Shown here: in pieces, positions 4,834 through 5,878 of the stretch
Position numbering within the stretch: position 1 is the first letter of the stretch
Layout of the letters: each line of letters begins with the position of its first letter
Translations under genes and position numbers: made by a program
DNA from: Patescibacteria group bacterium
Lineage (GTDB): Bacteria; Patescibacteria; UBA1384; JAMDBS01
Assembly (NCBI GenBank): GCA_023487325.1
Contig: JAMDBS010000060.1
Coordinates: 1 to 5,878, forward strand
DNA length: 5,878 nt
Direction of reading: 5' to 3'
Notes under the pieces: model-generated
What the model was told of the DNA's origin: nothing
The model's input: the letters and a program-made list of their open reading frames with translations, nothing else
The model's database searches: none

Positions 4834-5040
4834 TTGGCAGAAAAAATCAGAAAAGCGGAAATAACTAAAATCAGTGGTGAAGTTGAGATTAAAATTTTTC
4901 CAGGATCACCGCCATTCATTGAAATTGTTGCCAACGGACAAAAGGTTGTCAATCTGCGCGTGACGACTGAATTTATTGACGATGATGATCCTGAAGATGG
5001 AAAAGTGAGGAGAGCAGAAGAAGTGTTTGAAAAATATTAA
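4834..5040 (+). CDS. Small acidic hypothetical protein, 68 residues, TTG start
   Basis: I do not recognise this small protein. TTG is chosen as start because a near-perfect Shine-Dalgarno lies at ideal distance and the only upstream in-frame candidate, GTG 4825, is inside it. The sequence suggests a short helix (AEKIRKAE), then three strands (VEIKIFP, FIEIVANG, VVNLRVTTEF), then an acidic segment with DDDD and a charged C-terminal helix ending VFEKY. No cysteines and no membrane segment. It has no convincing promoter of its own and follows the 245-residue gene without a terminator, so the two are probably cotranscribed and may work together. A strong terminator follows at 5063. The precise initiation and clean ending argue for a real gene despite its size. 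Confidence 0.75.
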   Translation: MAEKIRKAEITKISGEVEIKIFPGSPPFIEIVANGQKVVNLRVTTEFIDDDDPEDGKVRRAEEVFEKY

Positions 5041-5062
5041 CCACTTCTTAGATTGAAAATTG

Positions 5063-5087
5063 GGACGGAAAATTTCCGTCCTTTTTT
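5063..5087 (+). terminator. Strong intrinsic terminator
   Basis: An 8-bp perfect stem, GGACGGAA (5063-5070) with TTCCGTCC (5074-5081), has a 3-nt loop and is followed by six T. It ends the unit started at 3912. Confidence 0.92.
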
Positions 5088-5101
5088 ATTTTATAACCCC
5101 C

Positions 5102-5117
5102 TTTTCTTGCCATTTTT
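5102..5117 (+). repeat. 16-bp direct repeat, copy 2
   Basis: An exact copy of 3894-3909 (TTTTCTTGCCATTTTT). Here the TTGCCA in it forms the -35 box of the transglycosylase promoter. Confidence 0.7.
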
Positions 5118-5135
5118 AAGATGAGGTGGTATTAT
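5107..5135 (+). promoter_or_regulatory. Promoter of the lytic transglycosylase gene
   Basis: TTGCCA (5107-5112) is 17 bp from TATTAT (5130-5135), which is preceded by TGG as an extended -10. The expected start near 5142 lies upstream of the AGGAG at 5153-5157. This excludes the upstream in-frame ATG at 5121, which would not be in the transcript. Confidence 0.75.
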
Positions 5136-5162
5136 AAAAATGAGAAATTAAAAGGAGTTACT

Positions 5163-5777
5163 ATGAGACTTTGGCTAAAAATTACCATAGCTTCAGGCAT
5201 AATCATTATTCTTGGTGTAATTGTTTATGTTTTCTTCCCCAAAATTTGGGGCAGTGTCGCTTATCCGCTGGATTACGAACAATACATTGCTAAATATGCT
5301 CAACAGTATAACGTAGACCCATATTTCGCCGCCGCGGTAATTTACACCGAAAGCCGTTTTAATGCCGACTCTGTTTCTCGTGTTGGCGCCTCTGGTCTGA
5401 TGCAAATTATGCCTTCCACAGCTGCAGGTATTGCCGAGAGAATCGGCGATAGCAAAGTGGGCGATTTGTTTGATCCGGAAACCAGCATTCGCTATGGCAT
5501 TTATTATCTTCGGGAAAAATTGGATATGTACAACAATGATTATAAGGCGGTTTTGACAGCCTACAACGCAGGTGGTTCAGTGGCCGATCGTTATTTGATC
5601 TCTCGCGACATAGTATTACCCAACGAAACAGTCGGTTTTATCAAGACTGTCACCAACGCTGAAGAGATGTATCGTGAAATTTATCCCAATGCTTTCACAA
5701 CAGAAAAAATTGCTGAGAAAATGCGTTTGCAGCAACAACCCACCTTACTGCAGAGAATATTATCGTTTTTCAAATAG
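5163..5777 (+). CDS. Membrane-anchored lytic murein transglycosylase (SLT domain)
   Basis: The enzyme cleaves the MurNAc-GlcNAc bond of peptidoglycan with formation of 1,6-anhydroMurNAc, acting outside the cytoplasmic membrane. A short basic N-terminus is followed by a hydrophobic helix (about 7-25), which is an uncleaved anchor or signal peptide. The Slt70-type domain spans about 37-150. Catalytic Glu63 lies in YTESRFN, GASGLMQIMPSTA (75-87) is the conserved glycine/Gln loop, and AYNAGG (133-138) completes the fold signature. All catalytic residues are present. A C-terminal amphipathic tail (180-204) is unassigned. At 204 residues it is a minimal, single-domain form without LysM or SH3 modules, as in small-genome bacteria. 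The start is ATG 5163 with AGGAG 5 bases upstream; an ATG at 5121 would add 14 residues but overlaps the -10 box. It could serve cell-wall turnover, division, or assembly of a secretion or pilus system; nothing nearby decides between these. Confidence 0.93.
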   Translation: MRLWLKITIASGIIIILGVIVYVFFPKIWGSVAYPLDYEQYIAKYAQQYNVDPYFAAAVIYTESRFNADSVSRVGASGLMQIMPSTAAGIAERIGDSKVGDLFDPETSIRYGIYYLREKLDMYNNDYKAVLTAYNAGGSVADRYLISRDIVLPNETVGFIKTVTNAEEMYREIYPNAFTTEKIAEKMRLQQQPTLLQRILSFFK

Positions 5778-5797
5778 GACATAATAGGATACAAGCC

Positions 5798-5874
5798 CCA
5801 CAAATCTTATATCACAAATATTACAAATGATTCGAATAATTTGTGAAAATAGATTTGTGGAGTTTATCACAAAA
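5798..5874. repeat. Nested inverted repeats of a CACAAAT heptamer
   Basis: An outer perfect 10-bp inverted repeat pairs CCACAAATCT (5798-5807) with AGATTTGTGG (5851-5860). Inside it an 8-bp one pairs TCACAAAT (5812-5819) with ATTTGTGA (5839-5846). Related copies are TACAAAT (5822-5828) and TCACAAAA (5867-5874). This gives six related words in under 80 bp, on both strands. No T-tract follows, so it is not a standard terminator. It could be a cluster of protein-binding sites or a regulatory or replication structure. It is cut by the window edge. Confidence 0.7.
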
Positions 5875-5878
5875 TTAT

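Noticed and set aside
4526..4952. Minus-strand open frames overlapping the 245- and 68-residue genes
   Set aside because: No minus-strand promoter, RBS or terminator is associated with them, and they are opposite well-supported genes.
5121..5162. Upstream ATG that would extend the lytic transglycosylase by 14 residues
   Set aside because: It overlaps the -10 box, has no Shine-Dalgarno, and would put a charged stretch before the membrane anchor. ATG 5163 has AGGAG at the right distance.
5798..5860. CRISPR repeats
   Set aside because: The words are short, inverted and irregularly spaced, with no regular spacers and no cas gene in the window.
5798..5878. DnaA boxes / replication origin at the right edge
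   Set aside because: No TTATNCACA match is present. Sites such as TTATCACAA lack the required base. An origin is not claimed without the next gene.

Overview
The window is AT-rich and compact, with short intergenic gaps, strong sigma70-type promoters, clear Shine-Dalgarno sites and intrinsic terminators. It uses the standard genetic code: stops are TAA, TGA and TAG, and tryptophan is TGG. The mix of genes (a shrunken MBL-fold protein overlapping an NrnA-like DHH phosphoesterase, an HNH gene fused onto a tRNA, a small membrane-anchored lytic transglycosylase, several orphan proteins) suggests a Patescibacteria/CPR genome, probably of the Parcubacteria type. That placement is inference from style; the window has no phylogenetic marker.

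Region 1 (1-1146): two tandem terminators end an upstream unit outside the window. They are followed by a single-gene unit with its own promoter, RBS, an unrecognised 301-residue protein and a terminator. The terminator after the gene is a near copy of the one before it, so the gene sits between direct repeats of about 40 bp.

Region 2 (1149-3290): one promoter drives a degenerate MBL-fold protein that overlaps, by 17 bp, a DHH/DHHA1 phosphoesterase of the NrnA type. No terminator follows. A near-consensus promoter then fires almost exactly at the ATG of an HNH endonuclease gene, which predicts a leaderless mRNA. The 3' end of the HNH gene runs 46 bp into tRNA-Leu(UAA), so the last 14 codons are tRNA sequence. 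A terminator follows the tRNA.

Region 3 (3296-5087): an ImmA/IrrE-like HEIAH protein on the minus strand, with its own promoter and terminator, is divergent from a plus-strand unit. That unit holds an unknown 245-residue protein with an HxxC/CxxC zinc-ribbon-like site and a 68-residue acidic protein starting at TTG. It ends at a strong terminator.

Region 4 (5102-5878): a promoter and a membrane-anchored lytic transglycosylase, followed by an AT-rich tail with nested inverted repeats built from the heptamer CACAAAT in both orientations. The window ends inside or next to this array.

The strongest leads are the HNH/tRNA-Leu overlap with its leaderless promoter, the MBL-fold protein that has lost its metal-binding residues, and the repeat array at the right edge. 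I do not see a complete new defence or mobile system. The divergent HEIAH / zinc-ribbon / small-acidic-protein locus is the closest candidate for an undescribed functional unit.
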